Source: Acidobacteriota bacterium (GTDB taxonomy: Bacteria; Acidobacteriota; Vicinamibacteria; Vicinamibacterales; CAVVIG01). Taken from it: a stretch of DNA of 59,118 bases. The notes under the pieces are model-generated. The model was not told the DNA's origin, did not search any database, and was given only the letters and a program-made list of their open reading frames with translations. The DNA lies in NCBI GenBank assembly GCA_020850715.1, contig JADZED010000072.1, positions 1 through 59,118 of the forward strand. Direction: 5' to 3'. The position numbers and the translations under genes were made by a program. Below, piece by piece: positions 29,137 through 38,114 of the stretch; position 1 is the stretch's first letter; each line of letters opens with the position of its first letter.

Positions 29137-30759
29137 CTACGGCACGGCGCGATCGAGCAGCCGTTTGGCATCGTCGGATTCCGGACTCATGGCGAGCGCA
29201 CGCTCGGCCTCGCGCCGTGCCGCCGCGGGATCCGCCGCTTCCAGGTACGCCTCACCGAGCGCCACGTGCGCGGCCGAGGTCTCGGCGCTCCAGATCGAGA
29301 TCTTGAACGCGTCGATCGCCTCGTCGACCTGACCGCTCCGCAGGCGGATCCGGCCGAGGAGGAGCTGCGCTTCGGCCTGATATGGCGAGAGGAACAGCGC
29401 CCGATTCAGCTCGACCAGCGCATCCCGGTCGTTCTCCAGGTCGAAGAGCCGACGGCCGCGCTCGAGATAGAACTGGACCAGATTGCTCTGGTTCCGCTGC
29501 TCGGCGAGCACGGCCGTGCGGGGCGGCGCTTCGATGGCGAGCTCGAGCCGTTCGAGCCGGCTCGGCACCGGATCGCCTGCGGGCCGCTTGTCCCATTCCT
29601 CGAAGGTCGACGACAGGCGGCGCGCCAGCTCCTTCTCCCGGATCGACTCGCCGGGGCTTCCGCCGCCGGCCGCAATGGCCGCGCCGAGCACGTAATGCGC
29701 CTCTCCGTCGCCCGGCTGGCGCCGCACCGCTTCCCGGAGCCAGTAGACCGCCGACGGCATGTCGCGCGCGAGCCAGTAAGCGTACCCGAGGTTGAAGAAG
29801 TAATCGGGATCTGCCGGATCGGCATCGGCGGCCTTCGTGAAGAAGTACGCCGGCGTGCCGGCCTCCCGGCCGCCGCCCCGCCGCGCCTGCACGACGCCGA
29901 GGTTGTTCATCACCGTGGCCGCCGGGTTCTCCGCGGCCAAGGCCGAGTAGGTGGCGAACGCGTCGTCGTACAGCTCGAGCCAGATCTGGGACAGGCCCGC
30001 GCGGAACGCGGCCTCCCGGTGCACGGCGGAGCCGGCATCGATTGCCTGCACCGCGGCCAGCGCCTGACGGTGCTGGGCGAGATCCGTGTAGACCTCCCAG
30101 AGCGCGAGCCGCGCACGATCGAACGCCGGGTGCAGGGCCAGCGCAGCCCGGAGGTAGCTGACCGCGGTGGCGGGCGTCTCGGCGACGAGCCCTTTGACGT
30201 AATCCTCGAAGGCCGGCAGCGGCGGATTCTGCCGGAGGATGGCGTCGGTCGTCACCTCCGACGGGGGGCTCAACTTGCGGGCGAGGCGCTCGAAGGCGGC
30301 GAACACCTGGGCGATCGGCGTCGATTCGGTCACGTTGGCCAGGATCCGGCCGGTATCGAGCGCGATGCTGCGCGCGCGGATCGCGAGCGCGTCGCCGTCG
30401 AGCTCCAGGGAGCCGACGATGACCGTGGCGGCGCCAAGCACCTGGCCGATGCGGATGATGGTGGCGTCGGTCAGCATGGTGACCTGCGACACCTGCAGAT
30501 GCTCGAGCGCCCCCCTGCGCTCGTCGCGCGGAATGGCGTCGACGCCGAGCGCGCGCAGGTCGTCGGTCAGGAGCACGGCCGATGCTTCGCTCATCCAGAA
30601 GATCCGGCCCTCGCGCGCAACGTTGTCGAACGGCATCACCAGCACGCGCCCGTGCGCCGCGCCGGCATCGGCGGCGGTCTGGACGACTGCCGCCCGCGCG
30701 CCGGGCGCCGCGAGGGCGACCGATGCGACGAGAGCGGCCGCGGCGAGGCGCCCCATCAT
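29137..30759 (-). CDS. Secreted/periplasmic TPR-repeat protein
   Basis: A 540-residue protein. It has a signal peptide (MMGRLAAAALVASVALAAPG, cleavage near ARA at about 25). An N-terminal domain (about 35-165: GRVLVMPFDNVAREGRIFWM, VDAIPRDERRGALEHLQVSQ) resembles the TolB/FlgT-like periplasmic domain of acidobacterial TPR proteins. TPR repeats follow at about 190-340 (YFFNLGYAYWLARDMPSAVY) and 430-540 (AEAQLLLGRIRLRSGQVDEA). It is probably a scaffold in an envelope complex; partner unknown. The ATG at 30759 overlaps the V4R gene stop (ATGA) and has GGAG 6 bp upstream, so the two are translated together. Its 3' end abuts the REP-like cluster, which may protect or terminate the transcript. Confidence 0.85.
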   Translation of the reverse strand: MMGRLAAAALVASVALAAPGARAAVVQTAADAGAAHGRVLVMPFDNVAREGRIFWMSEASAVLLTDDLRALGVDAIPRDERRGALEHLQVSQVTMLTDATIIRIGQVLGAATVIVGSLELDGDALAIRARSIALDTGRILANVTESTPIAQVFAAFERLARKLSPPSEVTTDAILRQNPPLPAFEDYVKGLVAETPATAVSYLRAALALHPAFDRARLALWEVYTDLAQHRQALAAVQAIDAGSAVHREAAFRAGLSQIWLELYDDAFATYSALAAENPAATVMNNLGVVQARRGGGREAGTPAYFFTKAADADPADPDYFFNLGYAYWLARDMPSAVYWLREAVRRQPGDGEAHYVLGAAIAAGGGSPGESIREKELARRLSSTFEEWDKRPAGDPVPSRLERLELAIEAPPRTAVLAEQRNQSNLVQFYLERGRRLFDLENDRDALVELNRALFLSPYQAEAQLLLGRIRLRSGQVDEAIDAFKISIWSAETSAAHVALGEAYLEAADPAAARREAERALAMSPESDDAKRLLDRAVP

Positions 30760-31337
30760 GCATCCGCTCCGCGGCCGATCGGCACCCGCAGCCGGCAGGT
30801 CGGCTCTCCCGTGGCACGACACGCGACGACCTCGGCGCGCGCGGGAAGGTTGAACAGCGTCATCAGGCGCGTGACCGCCGCGGCGTAGAAGCCGCACAGG
30901 GGCTGTCTCGCCGGCTCCCGCACGGTGCAGAAGATCGACGCCCGCACTTCCATGCTCGCCGTCCCTTTTCGCACCCGCGAGAGCGCGCGGTTTCCGCGGA
31001 AGCTCGCGCGAACCAGCCCGCCGGCCAGTCGCAGGATCAGGCGGCTGCGCAGCCACACGGGCGCGGCCCTGAGGAGCGCGCGCCTGGTCGCCGGCATCGA
31101 GGCCACGGTCCATTCCGCCGCGTACTCCCCGGCGCGCGCGGTGATCACGTGGTACGCGTCCCCCTCCTGCCGCAGGAAGCTGAGCACGGCATACAGCGGC
31201 GCCAGGCCGATGGTCCCGTCGCGCAGCCCCGCGGAATTCAGCCAGTTCTCATAGAAGCCGAGCCGTGTCGGCAGGATATCGGCGATGCCCTGGTGCAGAC
31301 TCGCGACGAGGACCCGGCCTACTCCGGCGTCGCGCAT
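30756..31337 (-). CDS. V4R (4-vinyl reductase-like) domain protein
   Basis: A 193-residue protein. The C-terminal third (about 128-187), with REPARQPLCGFYAAAVTRLM, AEVVACRATGEPTCRLRVP and two spaced cysteines, matches the V4R small-molecule-binding domain (C...G..Y...A ... C.A.G...C.F). The N-terminal half (YENWLNSAGLRDGTIGLAPL, EYAAEWTVASMPATRRALL) looks like the partner region of heme-NO/V4R-type sensors. No catalytic or DNA-binding domain is seen. It is coupled by ATGA to a periplasmic TPR protein, so the pair may form a ligand-responsive unit. The assignment rests on motif resemblance; the start at 31337 lacks a ribosome site. Confidence 0.68.
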   Translation of the reverse strand: MRDAGVGRVLVASLHQGIADILPTRLGFYENWLNSAGLRDGTIGLAPLYAVLSFLRQEGDAYHVITARAGEYAAEWTVASMPATRRALLRAAPVWLRSRLILRLAGGLVRASFRGNRALSRVRKGTASMEVRASIFCTVREPARQPLCGFYAAAVTRLMTLFNLPARAEVVACRATGEPTCRLRVPIGRGADA

Positions 31338-31468
31338 GGGTCCGCGAGCGTCGCGGCGGAGCCGGAGTGCATCGTGCGCGTCAGGCGCGGTAAGATCACG
31401 AGCCGTAATCCTAGCATGAGCTCAACGGTCCCTCGTCCCAGCCACGCGCCGGCCGAACGGCGCGCCGC

Positions 31469-33484
31469 ATGATTCTCGACGTCCAGCATCGCGTTCACGA
31501 CGCCATCGCGCAGGCCGTCGCGCGCCGCTACGGCCTCGCCGAGCCCCCTGCATTCGGCATCGAGATCCCGCCGAACCGCGCGCTCGGCGACCTCGCGATT
31601 CCCGTCGCGTTCCAGCTCGCGCGGATGCTGCGCAAGCCCCCGCGCGCGATTGCGCAGGAGATCGCCGGCCTGGTCGGTCCGCTGCCCGGCGTGCGCCGGA
31701 TCGCGGCCGCCCCGAACGGCTATCTGAACCTGTACCTCGATCGGCGCGCGTACCTGCTGGCCCGGCTGAAGGGCGAGGTCGCGCCACCGCGCGCGCCGGC
31801 GGTCAGGACGATCGTCGAGCACACGGCGATCAACCCGAACAAGGCCGCCCACGTCGGGCACCTGCGCAACGCGGTCCTGGGCGACACGCTGGCGCGCGTG
31901 CTCGCGTTTCGAGGCACGCCGGTCGAAGTGCAGAACTACATCGACGACCTTGGCGTGCAGGTGGCCGACATCATCGTCGGCTTCCGCGAGCTCGAGCGGC
32001 TGGATCTCGGCGGCGTGCAACGCACTGCCGACACGACGCGCTTCGACCACCACTGCTGGGACCTGTATGCGCGCGTCACCGAGTGGTACGACGGGCAGCC
32101 GGATCGGCTCGCCTTGCGGGGCGCCACGCTCCACGATCTCGAGCACGGGATCGATCCGGTCGCCTCCCTCGGCGCGTTCATCGTCGATCGCATCGTCCGT
32201 GCGCACCTGCAGACGATGGCGCGGCTGAACGTCTTCTACGACCTCCTCACCTACGAGGGGGACATCGTGCGGCTGCAGTTCTGGGCCCGCGCCTTCGAAA
32301 TCCTCCGGGCGCAGGGCGCCGTGTTCCGGCAGACGGCCGGCAAGCTGGCGGGCTGCTGGGTGATGCGGATCGAGGAAGGCGGCGAGGACCGCGAAGGCGC
32401 GCCGGGCACGGCCGAGCCGGTGGCGGCGGGCGACGACGGCGGCCCGCGCGAGAAGGTCATCGTCCGCTCGAACGGCGTGGTGACCTACGTGGGCAAGGAC
32501 ATCGCGAACCAGTTCTGGAAGTTCGGCCTGCTCGGGCGGGATTTCCGCTACCGGCCCTTCCTCACACAGGCCAACGGCGCGCCGCTGTGGTCGACCACCT
32601 CGGGGCCGGGCGATCGGTCCGCGCCGGGATTCGGCCGGGCCGAGCGGATCTACAACGTCATCGACTCGCGGCAGATGTACCTGCAGGCGCTGCTCGGCCA
32701 GGCGCTGCGCACCCTGGGACACCCGGAGCAGGCGGCCAACTCGATCCATTTTTCCTACGAGATGGTGGCGCTGTCGCACGCAACGGCGCGGGCGCTCGGA
32801 TACGAGTCGGGACCCGACGACGCGAAGAAGCCGTTCGTCGAGGTCTCGGGCCGGAAGGGCCTCGGCGTGAAGATCGACGATCTGCTCGATCTGCTCGCCG
32901 GCAAGGCCGCGTCGGAGGTCGCGAAGCGCAATCCCGCAGTCACGCCCGAGGAGTGCGCGCGCGCCGGCGCCCAGATCGCCGTCGGCGCGATCCGGTACTT
33001 CATGCTGAAGTTCTCGCGCGGCAAGCTGATCGTCTTCGACATCGAGGAGGCGCTCAGCTTCGAGGGGGAGACCGGCCCCTACCTGCAGTACGCCGTCGTG
33101 CGCGCGAACAACATCTTCCACAAGCTGCGCGAACGGGACGGCATCGGCGAGGCCGAGGTGCTGGCGCGCGTCGAGGCGGCACCCGACGAGGAGCTGGCGG
33201 AGGGCGACGCGGCGTCGGATCACTCTCTCTGGGCGATCGTCTACGAGGCCTCGCAGCTCGACGACATCGTCGATCAGGTCGTCCGGTCGCTGGAGTTCTC
33301 GGCACTCGCGAAATACGCGTTCGGCCTCGCGCAGGCGTTCAACGCCTTCTACCACCAGTACCCCATCCTCAACGAGGAGAACGCGGCGCGCAGGACATGG
33401 CGGGCCGCCGGCGTCGCCTATGTGCGCGCGCAGCTGGCCGCGGCGCTCGAGCTGATGGGGATTGCAGTTCCGTCCCGGATGTAG
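31469..33484 (+). CDS. argS: Arginyl-tRNA synthetase
   Basis: A 671-residue class I synthetase charging tRNA-Arg. An N-terminal additional domain (about 1-110, with GYLNLYLDRRAYL) recognises the tRNA D-loop. The HIGH motif is HVGH at 128-131 in AINPNKAAHVGHLRNAVLGD. The region normally bearing KMSKS reads EVSGRKGLGVKIDDL, a degenerate form common in ArgRS. A DALR anticodon-binding domain at the C-terminus starts near residue 550 and ends ALELMGIAVPSRM. It is somewhat longer than E. coli ArgRS (577). It is divergent from the V4R gene. No Shine-Dalgarno is visible before the ATG at 31469. Confidence 0.95.
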   Translation: MILDVQHRVHDAIAQAVARRYGLAEPPAFGIEIPPNRALGDLAIPVAFQLARMLRKPPRAIAQEIAGLVGPLPGVRRIAAAPNGYLNLYLDRRAYLLARLKGEVAPPRAPAVRTIVEHTAINPNKAAHVGHLRNAVLGDTLARVLAFRGTPVEVQNYIDDLGVQVADIIVGFRELERLDLGGVQRTADTTRFDHHCWDLYARVTEWYDGQPDRLALRGATLHDLEHGIDPVASLGAFIVDRIVRAHLQTMARLNVFYDLLTYEGDIVRLQFWARAFEILRAQGAVFRQTAGKLAGCWVMRIEEGGEDREGAPGTAEPVAAGDDGGPREKVIVRSNGVVTYVGKDIANQFWKFGLLGRDFRYRPFLTQANGAPLWSTTSGPGDRSAPGFGRAERIYNVIDSRQMYLQALLGQALRTLGHPEQAANSIHFSYEMVALSHATARALGYESGPDDAKKPFVEVSGRKGLGVKIDDLLDLLAGKAASEVAKRNPAVTPEECARAGAQIAVGAIRYFMLKFSRGKLIVFDIEEALSFEGETGPYLQYAVVRANNIFHKLRERDGIGEAEVLARVEAAPDEELAEGDAASDHSLWAIVYEASQLDDIVDQVVRSLEFSALAKYAFGLAQAFNAFYHQYPILNEENAARRTWRAAGVAYVRAQLAAALELMGIAVPSRM

Positions 33485-33520
33485 CACGATGGCGGCGTCT
33501 GCCGCCGCGAGCGCATCATC

Positions 33521-34237
33521 ATGCCCTTGATCGCCGTTTCAGGCTGCCGGAAGCTCGAGGATTACCGACAGGCGGTCGCCAACGTCGGCGCCGACGTGCG
33601 CATCGTCGACGTCTCGATGAGCGTCGGCGACGCGCTCGAAGACGTGGACGGGCTGCTGCTCACGGGGGGCGAGGACGTGGCGCCCGAGAAGTACGGCGAG
33701 TCGCGGCACGCGGCGGTGGCCGATGCGGCGCCGGGGCGCGATGAGTTCGAGATCGGGCTCGTCGACGCGGCGCGCGCGCGCAACCTGCCGCTGTTTGCGA
33801 TCTGCCGCGGCATTCAGGTGCTGAACGTCGCCTGCGGCGGCACGCTGGTGCAGGACATCCCGTCGCAGGTGCCGGGCGCGGCGGCTCACCGGTTCCCGGT
33901 GCCGCCCCACGAGCCGTTCATGCTGGCGCACGAGATCTGGGTCGAGAAGGACTCGCGGCTGGCGGATCTGCTGCGCGATCGGCTCGACCAGGATGCCTGC
34001 CGGGTGAACAGCCGGCACCATCAGGCCGTCAAGGCGCTGGCGCCCGGCTTCTGCGTCACCGCGACCGCGCCCGACGGGATCGTCGAGGCGATCGAGGATC
34101 CCGCCATGCGCTTCTGCCTCGGCGTCCAGTGGCATCCCGAGAACTTCTGGCGGACCGGGGAATTCCGGCCGCTGTTCGAGGCGTTCGTGGAGGCGGCCTC
34201 GGCGAGAACTCGAGGGGTCGACACCTCGAGGATGTGA
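33521..34237 (+). CDS. Class I glutamine amidotransferase-like hydrolase (peptidase C26, PuuD-like)
   Basis: A 238-residue enzyme with the triad fold of gamma-glutamyl hydrolases: DGLLLTGGEDVAPEKYGE (about 43-60), nucleophile C95 in LPLFAICRGIQVLNVACGGT, and His/Glu in LGVQWHPENFWR (about 203-214). PuuD-like enzymes cleave gamma-glutamyl amides such as gamma-glutamyl-GABA; the natural substrate here cannot be assigned. The last ten codons are a perfect palindrome (34209-34230, CTCGAGG / CCTCGAG) that may double as a transcription terminator for argS and this gene, facing the convergent methyltransferase. Confidence 0.9.
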   Translation: MPLIAVSGCRKLEDYRQAVANVGADVRIVDVSMSVGDALEDVDGLLLTGGEDVAPEKYGESRHAAVADAAPGRDEFEIGLVDAARARNLPLFAICRGIQVLNVACGGTLVQDIPSQVPGAAAHRFPVPPHEPFMLAHEIWVEKDSRLADLLRDRLDQDACRVNSRHHQAVKALAPGFCVTATAPDGIVEAIEDPAMRFCLGVQWHPENFWRTGEFRPLFEAFVEAASARTRGVDTSRM

Positions 34238-34273
34238 GGAAGGGGCGGGCGTGTCTCCCCTGCTTCCCCACCC

Positions 34274-35542
34274 CTATATCCGGTCGAGCACCACCACCGT
34301 CTCCACGTGCGGCGTGTTGGGGAACAGGTCGAACGCCTGCGCCTCGACGACGCGGTAGCTGCGCTCCACCATCGCGCGCAGGTCGCGGGCAAGCGTCGGC
34401 ACGTCGCACGACACGTAGACGATGCGCGGCGGGGCGAGCCGCAGCAGGCCGGCCAGCGCCTCGCGCGAGAGGCCGGTGCGCGGAGGATCGAGGATCGCCG
34501 CCTGGGGCCTGGTGCGCGCACGGTCGAGAAACGCCTCCACCGATGCACGGACCGGCGTCACCGTCTCGCCGGCGGAGGCGGCATTGGCCATCAGGTCGGA
34601 TGCCGCGACGGGGTCGCCCTCGACGGCCGTCACCCGTGTACCGCGCGTCCGCGCCACGCCGACAGCGAACGCACCGCCGCCCGCGTACAGGTCGAGCACC
34701 TCCGATGCCTCGCCGATGCGGCTGCTGACGTGTCGGATCAGGTCGCCGAACAGGTAGCGGCTGCCCTGGAAGAACGCGAGGACGTGGCGGCGAAGCAGAA
34801 CGTCCGCGCCTCCCTCGACGATCACGCGATCGGTCACGTACGGACTGCCGCTCACGACCGTCTCCCCTGCCACCAGTCCGGTCACCCCTTCGATCTCGGT
34901 CAGCGGCGTCAGGCAAGAAGACTCGACCGGTGTCGCCAGATCGAGCGCGATCGTACGCTCGCTCGCGTCGATGTTCTCGGCGAGCACGAGCTCGCGGAGG
35001 GCGCCGGCCGCCAGCGGGTGCAGTGCCGCTTCGATCCGCCGGAGCACGTCCAGCGTCGCCGGCAGCAACTGCCGCGTCTGCGCCGGATCGCACAACTGGT
35101 GCGTCCCCTCGCGGTAGAAGCCGAGCCGCCCCCGCTGCGCGTGCAGCCGGGCGCGCATGCGGTAGCCTTCCTCCGCAGACGACGCGACGTCGACGGCCGC
35201 GGGCAGGCTCATGCGGCCGATGCGCGCGAAGGCATCGGCGATCACCAGCGCCTTGATGGCAAGCTGGCGCCGGTAGGCAATGTGCGCGTACAGGCAGCCG
35301 CCGCACGCCGGATCCGCGCCGGCGTCGCGCCGGTCGGGCGACGCGTCATCGATCGCCGAAGTCTGCGCCCAGGCGATCCCCTTGCTCACACGCTCGATCC
35401 GCGCGCGGACACGCTCCCCAGGAATGGCGCCGGCCACCAGCACGACCAGGCCATCGGCCCGTGCGATCATCCGGCCGCCGGCCGCCGGCTTCTCGATCGT
35501 GAGCGTCAGGAGGTCGCCGGGTGCGGGCATCGTGGGTGCCAT
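34274..35542 (-). CDS. TrmA/RlmD-family tRNA or rRNA (uracil-5-)-methyltransferase
   Basis: A 422-residue SAM-dependent methyltransferase. TRAM-like OB domain at about 8-60, then iron-sulfur-type cysteines C80/C83 in ADPACGGCLYAHIAYRRQLA. The Rossmann SAM site is VLDLYAGGGAFAVGVA. AAILDPPRTGLSREALAGLL and catalytic YVSCDVPTLARDLRAM follow, with the base NTPHVETVVVLDRI at the end. It forms 5-methyluridine in RNA (m5U1939/m5U747 of 23S rRNA or m5U54 of tRNA); the TRAM domain and cysteines favour the RlmC/RlmD group. The ATG at 35542 is chosen because homology begins just after it; the frame stays open upstream. It is convergent with the amidotransferase. Confidence 0.9.
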   Translation of the reverse strand: MAPTMPAPGDLLTLTIEKPAAGGRMIARADGLVVLVAGAIPGERVRARIERVSKGIAWAQTSAIDDASPDRRDAGADPACGGCLYAHIAYRRQLAIKALVIADAFARIGRMSLPAAVDVASSAEEGYRMRARLHAQRGRLGFYREGTHQLCDPAQTRQLLPATLDVLRRIEAALHPLAAGALRELVLAENIDASERTIALDLATPVESSCLTPLTEIEGVTGLVAGETVVSGSPYVTDRVIVEGGADVLLRRHVLAFFQGSRYLFGDLIRHVSSRIGEASEVLDLYAGGGAFAVGVARTRGTRVTAVEGDPVAASDLMANAASAGETVTPVRASVEAFLDRARTRPQAAILDPPRTGLSREALAGLLRLAPPRIVYVSCDVPTLARDLRAMVERSYRVVEAQAFDLFPNTPHVETVVVLDRI

Positions 35543-35699
35543 CGTGCGTTCGCGATCGCCGGGCGCGTCGAGGCGCGCCCCGGGATCCGCTCGGCGGCGT
35601 TCCGTGGCTCTTCCGGTACCGACGGCCGCCACGTCAACCGGCGCCGGCGGGAGGGAGCGATGATCCTCGCACGGGTTCCAGGCCGGTCGTCGCCGAGCC

Positions 35700-36455
35700 T
35701 CATCCGGTTGCCGCGTCGAGGCGGACGGAGGGCAGCGCCAGGCGGCGCCGGATCAGCCGATCGAGCGCGGCGGCCCTCGCCCGCGCGAACGCCTCAGGGG
35801 GCATCGTGAGGCGGAACGCGGCCAGCTCGTCGTCGGCTTCGCGCGCCAACGCGCCTCGCTCCTGTTCGCCGATGGCCGAGGCCGCGCGCTGCCCCAGCTC
35901 CACGTCCAGCGCGTCGAGCCGTGCGACGAGCGCCTGCCGCGCCTCGCCGCGGAGCCCGCGCGCGCCCGCGCGCGCGGCGTCGAGCTCGCGCGCCACGCCG
36001 TCGAGCGCCGCGTCGAATGATTCGTTCAGGATGCCCTTCGCCCGCGCGTTGGACAGCTTCAGCAGCACCCGCTCCAGGTGTGCCGGCAGCGACGACTGGC
36101 GCGGGATCGGCGACTGGCGACTCTCTGTCGACTGTCGACCATCGACTGCCGACTCACGACCATCCACGGGCGACTGCACCAACCCGATCGCCCGCCGCCA
36201 CTGGTCGAACACGTCCAGCACGTCGGCCTCGCAGAAGTCGATCTTCACCGGACGGCGCCGCGGTCCTCTCGCGTAATACCGCTCGAAGTGCCGGTCGATC
36301 CCCTCGAACGCGATCTGCAGCGGCACGCCGCGCGCCGCCCACCCCGAGACGATCTCGAACGATGGCCCGACCACGCGGATCAGGTGCCCGTCGTTCTTCG
36401 CACAGAGGTAGGATTCGATCCGGCGGCAGTATTCTTCCTCTGGTTTCTCTCCCAC
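35700..36455 (-). CDS. Conserved-looking protein of unknown function with a repeat-derived linker
   Basis: 251 residues, family not recognised. N-terminal block 1-92: EEEYCRRIESYLCAKNDGHL, SFEIVSGWAARGVPLQIAFE, DVLDVFDQWRRAIG. It is compact and mixed alpha/beta and looks like a real domain. Residues about 93-121 (QSPVDGRESAVDGRQSTESR) are encoded by a 7-bp degenerate repeat array. The C-terminal 122-251 is highly helical, Ala/Arg/Leu-rich (HLERVLLKLSNARAKGILNE), probably coiled coil. The start ATG at 36455 overlaps coaX by 76 bp; a later start is possible. It is the last gene of the run coaX-birA-nadC-valS. No function is proposed. Confidence 0.7.
   Translation of the reverse strand: MGEKPEEEYCRRIESYLCAKNDGHLIRVVGPSFEIVSGWAARGVPLQIAFEGIDRHFERYYARGPRRRPVKIDFCEADVLDVFDQWRRAIGLVQSPVDGRESAVDGRQSTESRQSPIPRQSSLPAHLERVLLKLSNARAKGILNESFDAALDGVARELDAARAGARGLRGEARQALVARLDALDVELGQRAASAIGEQERGALAREADDELAAFRLTMPPEAFARARAAALDRLIRRRLALPSVRLDAATG
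36093..36177. repeat. 7-bp degenerate array inside a coding sequence
   Basis: Heptamers of the form CGACNNN: CGACTGG, CGACTCT, (CTGT), CGACTGT, CGACCAT, CGACTGC, CGACTCA, CGACCAT, CCACGGG, CGACTGC (36111-36177), plus an outlying CGACTGG at 36093. The same unit forms the HIT/HU gap at 55865. Here the array is translated as a hydrophilic linker. Confidence 0.8.
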
Positions 36456-37213
36456 ACGATTCTCAGCCCCTCGAGCGTCAGGTCCGTGTCGACGTGATGA
36501 ATCACCGCGGTCTCCGGGGCGACGACCTCGGCCAGGCCGCCCGTCGCGACGCAGACAGAGCCGCCGCCGAGCTCCGCGTCCATGCGCCGCACGAGCCCTT
36601 CCACCATGCCGACGTACCCATAGAACAGGCCCGCTTCCATCGCGCCGACCGTCGTCTTGCCGATGACCCGGTCGGGTTTGCGCACGTCGATGCGCGGCAG
36701 CCGCGCGGCGCGCTGGAACAGCGCATCGGCCGAAATCTGGATGCCCGGGCAGATCGCGCCGCCGAGATACTCCCCTCGCGCCGTCACCGCATCGAACGTC
36801 GTGGCCGTCCCGAAGTCGACCACCACCAGCGGCCGCCCGGCGGCGCGGCCGAACTGCTCGAACGCCGCAACGCCGTTGACGATGCGATCGGCGCCGACCT
36901 CGGCCGGGTTGTCGTAGAGGATCGGCATGCCGGTTTCCACGCCCGGCTCGATGGCGAGCGAGCGCACGCCGAAGTAACGCTCGACCATCGCCCGCGTGGC
37001 CGTCGTGAGGACCGGCACCACCGATCCGAGCACGATGCCGCTCACCCCCGCCCGGTCGATCCCGTCGTGCGCGAACAAGGCGTCGACCAGCAGTCCGAGC
37101 TCGTCGGCCGTCCGCTGGCGCACCGTCTGCAGGCGCCAGCTCCGAACCAGCGTGCCGCCGTCGAACACGCCCAGGACGGTGTTGGTGTTGCCGATGTCGA
37201 TGGCGAGCAGCAT
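36380..37213 (-). CDS. coaX: Type III pantothenate kinase
   Basis: A 277-residue ASKHA-fold kinase for the first step of coenzyme A synthesis. Signatures are MLLAIDIGNTNTVLGVFDGG at 1-20 (phosphate loop), NPAEVGADRIVNGVAAF, VVDFGTATTFDAVTARGEYL and GGAICPGIQISADALFQRAA. The start is the ATG at 37213, directly at the DIGNTNT block; the open frame 27 bp upstream adds only a repeat-derived MRAEPGTPT. The last 25 codons overlap the next gene. Following birA, it makes a cofactor cluster (NAD, biotin, CoA), a birA-coaX order common in bacteria. Confidence 0.96.
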   Translation of the reverse strand: MLLAIDIGNTNTVLGVFDGGTLVRSWRLQTVRQRTADELGLLVDALFAHDGIDRAGVSGIVLGSVVPVLTTATRAMVERYFGVRSLAIEPGVETGMPILYDNPAEVGADRIVNGVAAFEQFGRAAGRPLVVVDFGTATTFDAVTARGEYLGGAICPGIQISADALFQRAARLPRIDVRKPDRVIGKTTVGAMEAGLFYGYVGMVEGLVRRMDAELGGGSVCVATGGLAEVVAPETAVIHHVDTDLTLEGLRIVWERNQRKNTAAGSNPTSVRRTTGT

Positions 37214-37218
37214 CGTCG

Positions 37219-37281
37219 GGGTTCCGGGCTCAGCGCGCAAGGGTCGGGGTTCGCAGGCTCGCGATTCTTTCGGGTCCAGGG
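37219..37281. repeat. 7-bp degenerate array between birA and coaX
   Basis: Nine successive heptamers, for example GGGTTCC, GGGCTCA, GCGCGCA, AGGGTCG, GGGTTCG, CAGGCTC. GGGTTC recurs exactly 28 bp (4 x 7) apart. The array fills the 69-bp gap and touches the coaX start. Confidence 0.55.
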
Positions 37282-37282
37282 T

Positions 37283-38050
37283 TCACAGCCACGCGACTTC
37301 GCCCGCGACGATGCGCTCCGTGCCGCCGGCCGTGCGGACCAGGAGCGCGCCGCGATCGTCGATGCCCGCCGCCACGCCTTCGCGCGTCCCTTCCGGTCCC
37401 GTCCATCTCACCCGCCGCCCGACCGCCGAAGGCGCGCGGCGCCGCCACGCGTCGAGAATAGCATCGAAGCGGCCCGCCAGCAGATCCTCGTAGCGGCCGG
37501 CGAGCGAAGAGAGCACCGCGGCCAGCACCGGCGCCCTATCGACCGCACGCCCCAGCTCGGTCTCGATCGACGTCGCCCGGTCGGCCAGTTCCGCGGGAAA
37601 CGCCGCCGGATGCACGTTGATCCCGAAGCCGACGATGACCGTGTCGAGCCCCGGCGCGCCGCGGCCGCCCGTCGAAGACGAGGCTTCGGCGAGGATGCCC
37701 GACAGCTTGCGGCCGCCGGCGAGCAGATCGTTCGGCCATTTCAGGTCGGCGCGCAGCCCGGTCGCCGCCTCGACGCCTTCGGCCAGCGCGACGCCTGCCG
37801 CGAGCGTGACCAGCGTCGCGGCGCGCGCCGGATCCACGCGGGCCCGCCATGGCGTCAGCAGCACGCTGACGTACAGGCCGCTGCCCGGCGGCGACTGCCA
37901 GACGCGCCCGTGGCGTCCGCGTCCCGCCGTCTGGGCGTCGGCGAGCACCACCAGCCCCTCCAACGCGTCCGCGTCGCCCGCCTCCGTCCAGCGCTCCACG
38001 CAGGCGGCGGCGACGTCGTTGGTCGATCCGGCGGTCGGAAAGAACAGCAC
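37283..38050 (-). CDS. birA: Biotin--[acetyl-CoA-carboxylase] ligase
   Basis: At least 255 residues: a monofunctional biotin protein ligase without the DNA-binding domain. GSTNDVA at about 8-14, the biotinyl-AMP loop GRGRHGR at 43-49, LKWPNDLLAGGRKLSGILAE (catalytic Lys in KWPND) and FGINVHP are present; a C-terminal SH3-like domain is at about 205-255. It attaches biotin to carboxylases such as propionyl-CoA carboxylase, which feeds the mutase pathway here. Start problem: the only ATG/GTG/TTG downstream of the nadC stop is the GTG at 38050. Family members have about 24 more residues, and the same frame does encode LPEPLPPEIGAALARAALGR from a CTG at 38122. A CTG start overlapping nadC is plausible. 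Confidence 0.9.
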   Translation of the reverse strand: MLFFPTAGSTNDVAAACVERWTEAGDADALEGLVVLADAQTAGRGRHGRVWQSPPGSGLYVSVLLTPWRARVDPARAATLVTLAAGVALAEGVEAATGLRADLKWPNDLLAGGRKLSGILAEASSSTGGRGAPGLDTVIVGFGINVHPAAFPAELADRATSIETELGRAVDRAPVLAAVLSSLAGRYEDLLAGRFDAILDAWRRRAPSAVGRRVRWTGPEGTREGVAAGIDDRGALLVRTAGGTERIVAGEVAWL

Positions 38051-38114
38051 GGTCGAAGCGAGGCGGCCGAGAGCCGCCCGCGCCAGCGCCGCGCCGATCT
38101 CGGGTGGAAGCGGT

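Noticed and set aside
31319..33487. 722-codon minus-strand frame opposite argS
   Set aside because: Complement of a clear arginyl-tRNA synthetase; no motif of its own and charge pattern typical of shadows.
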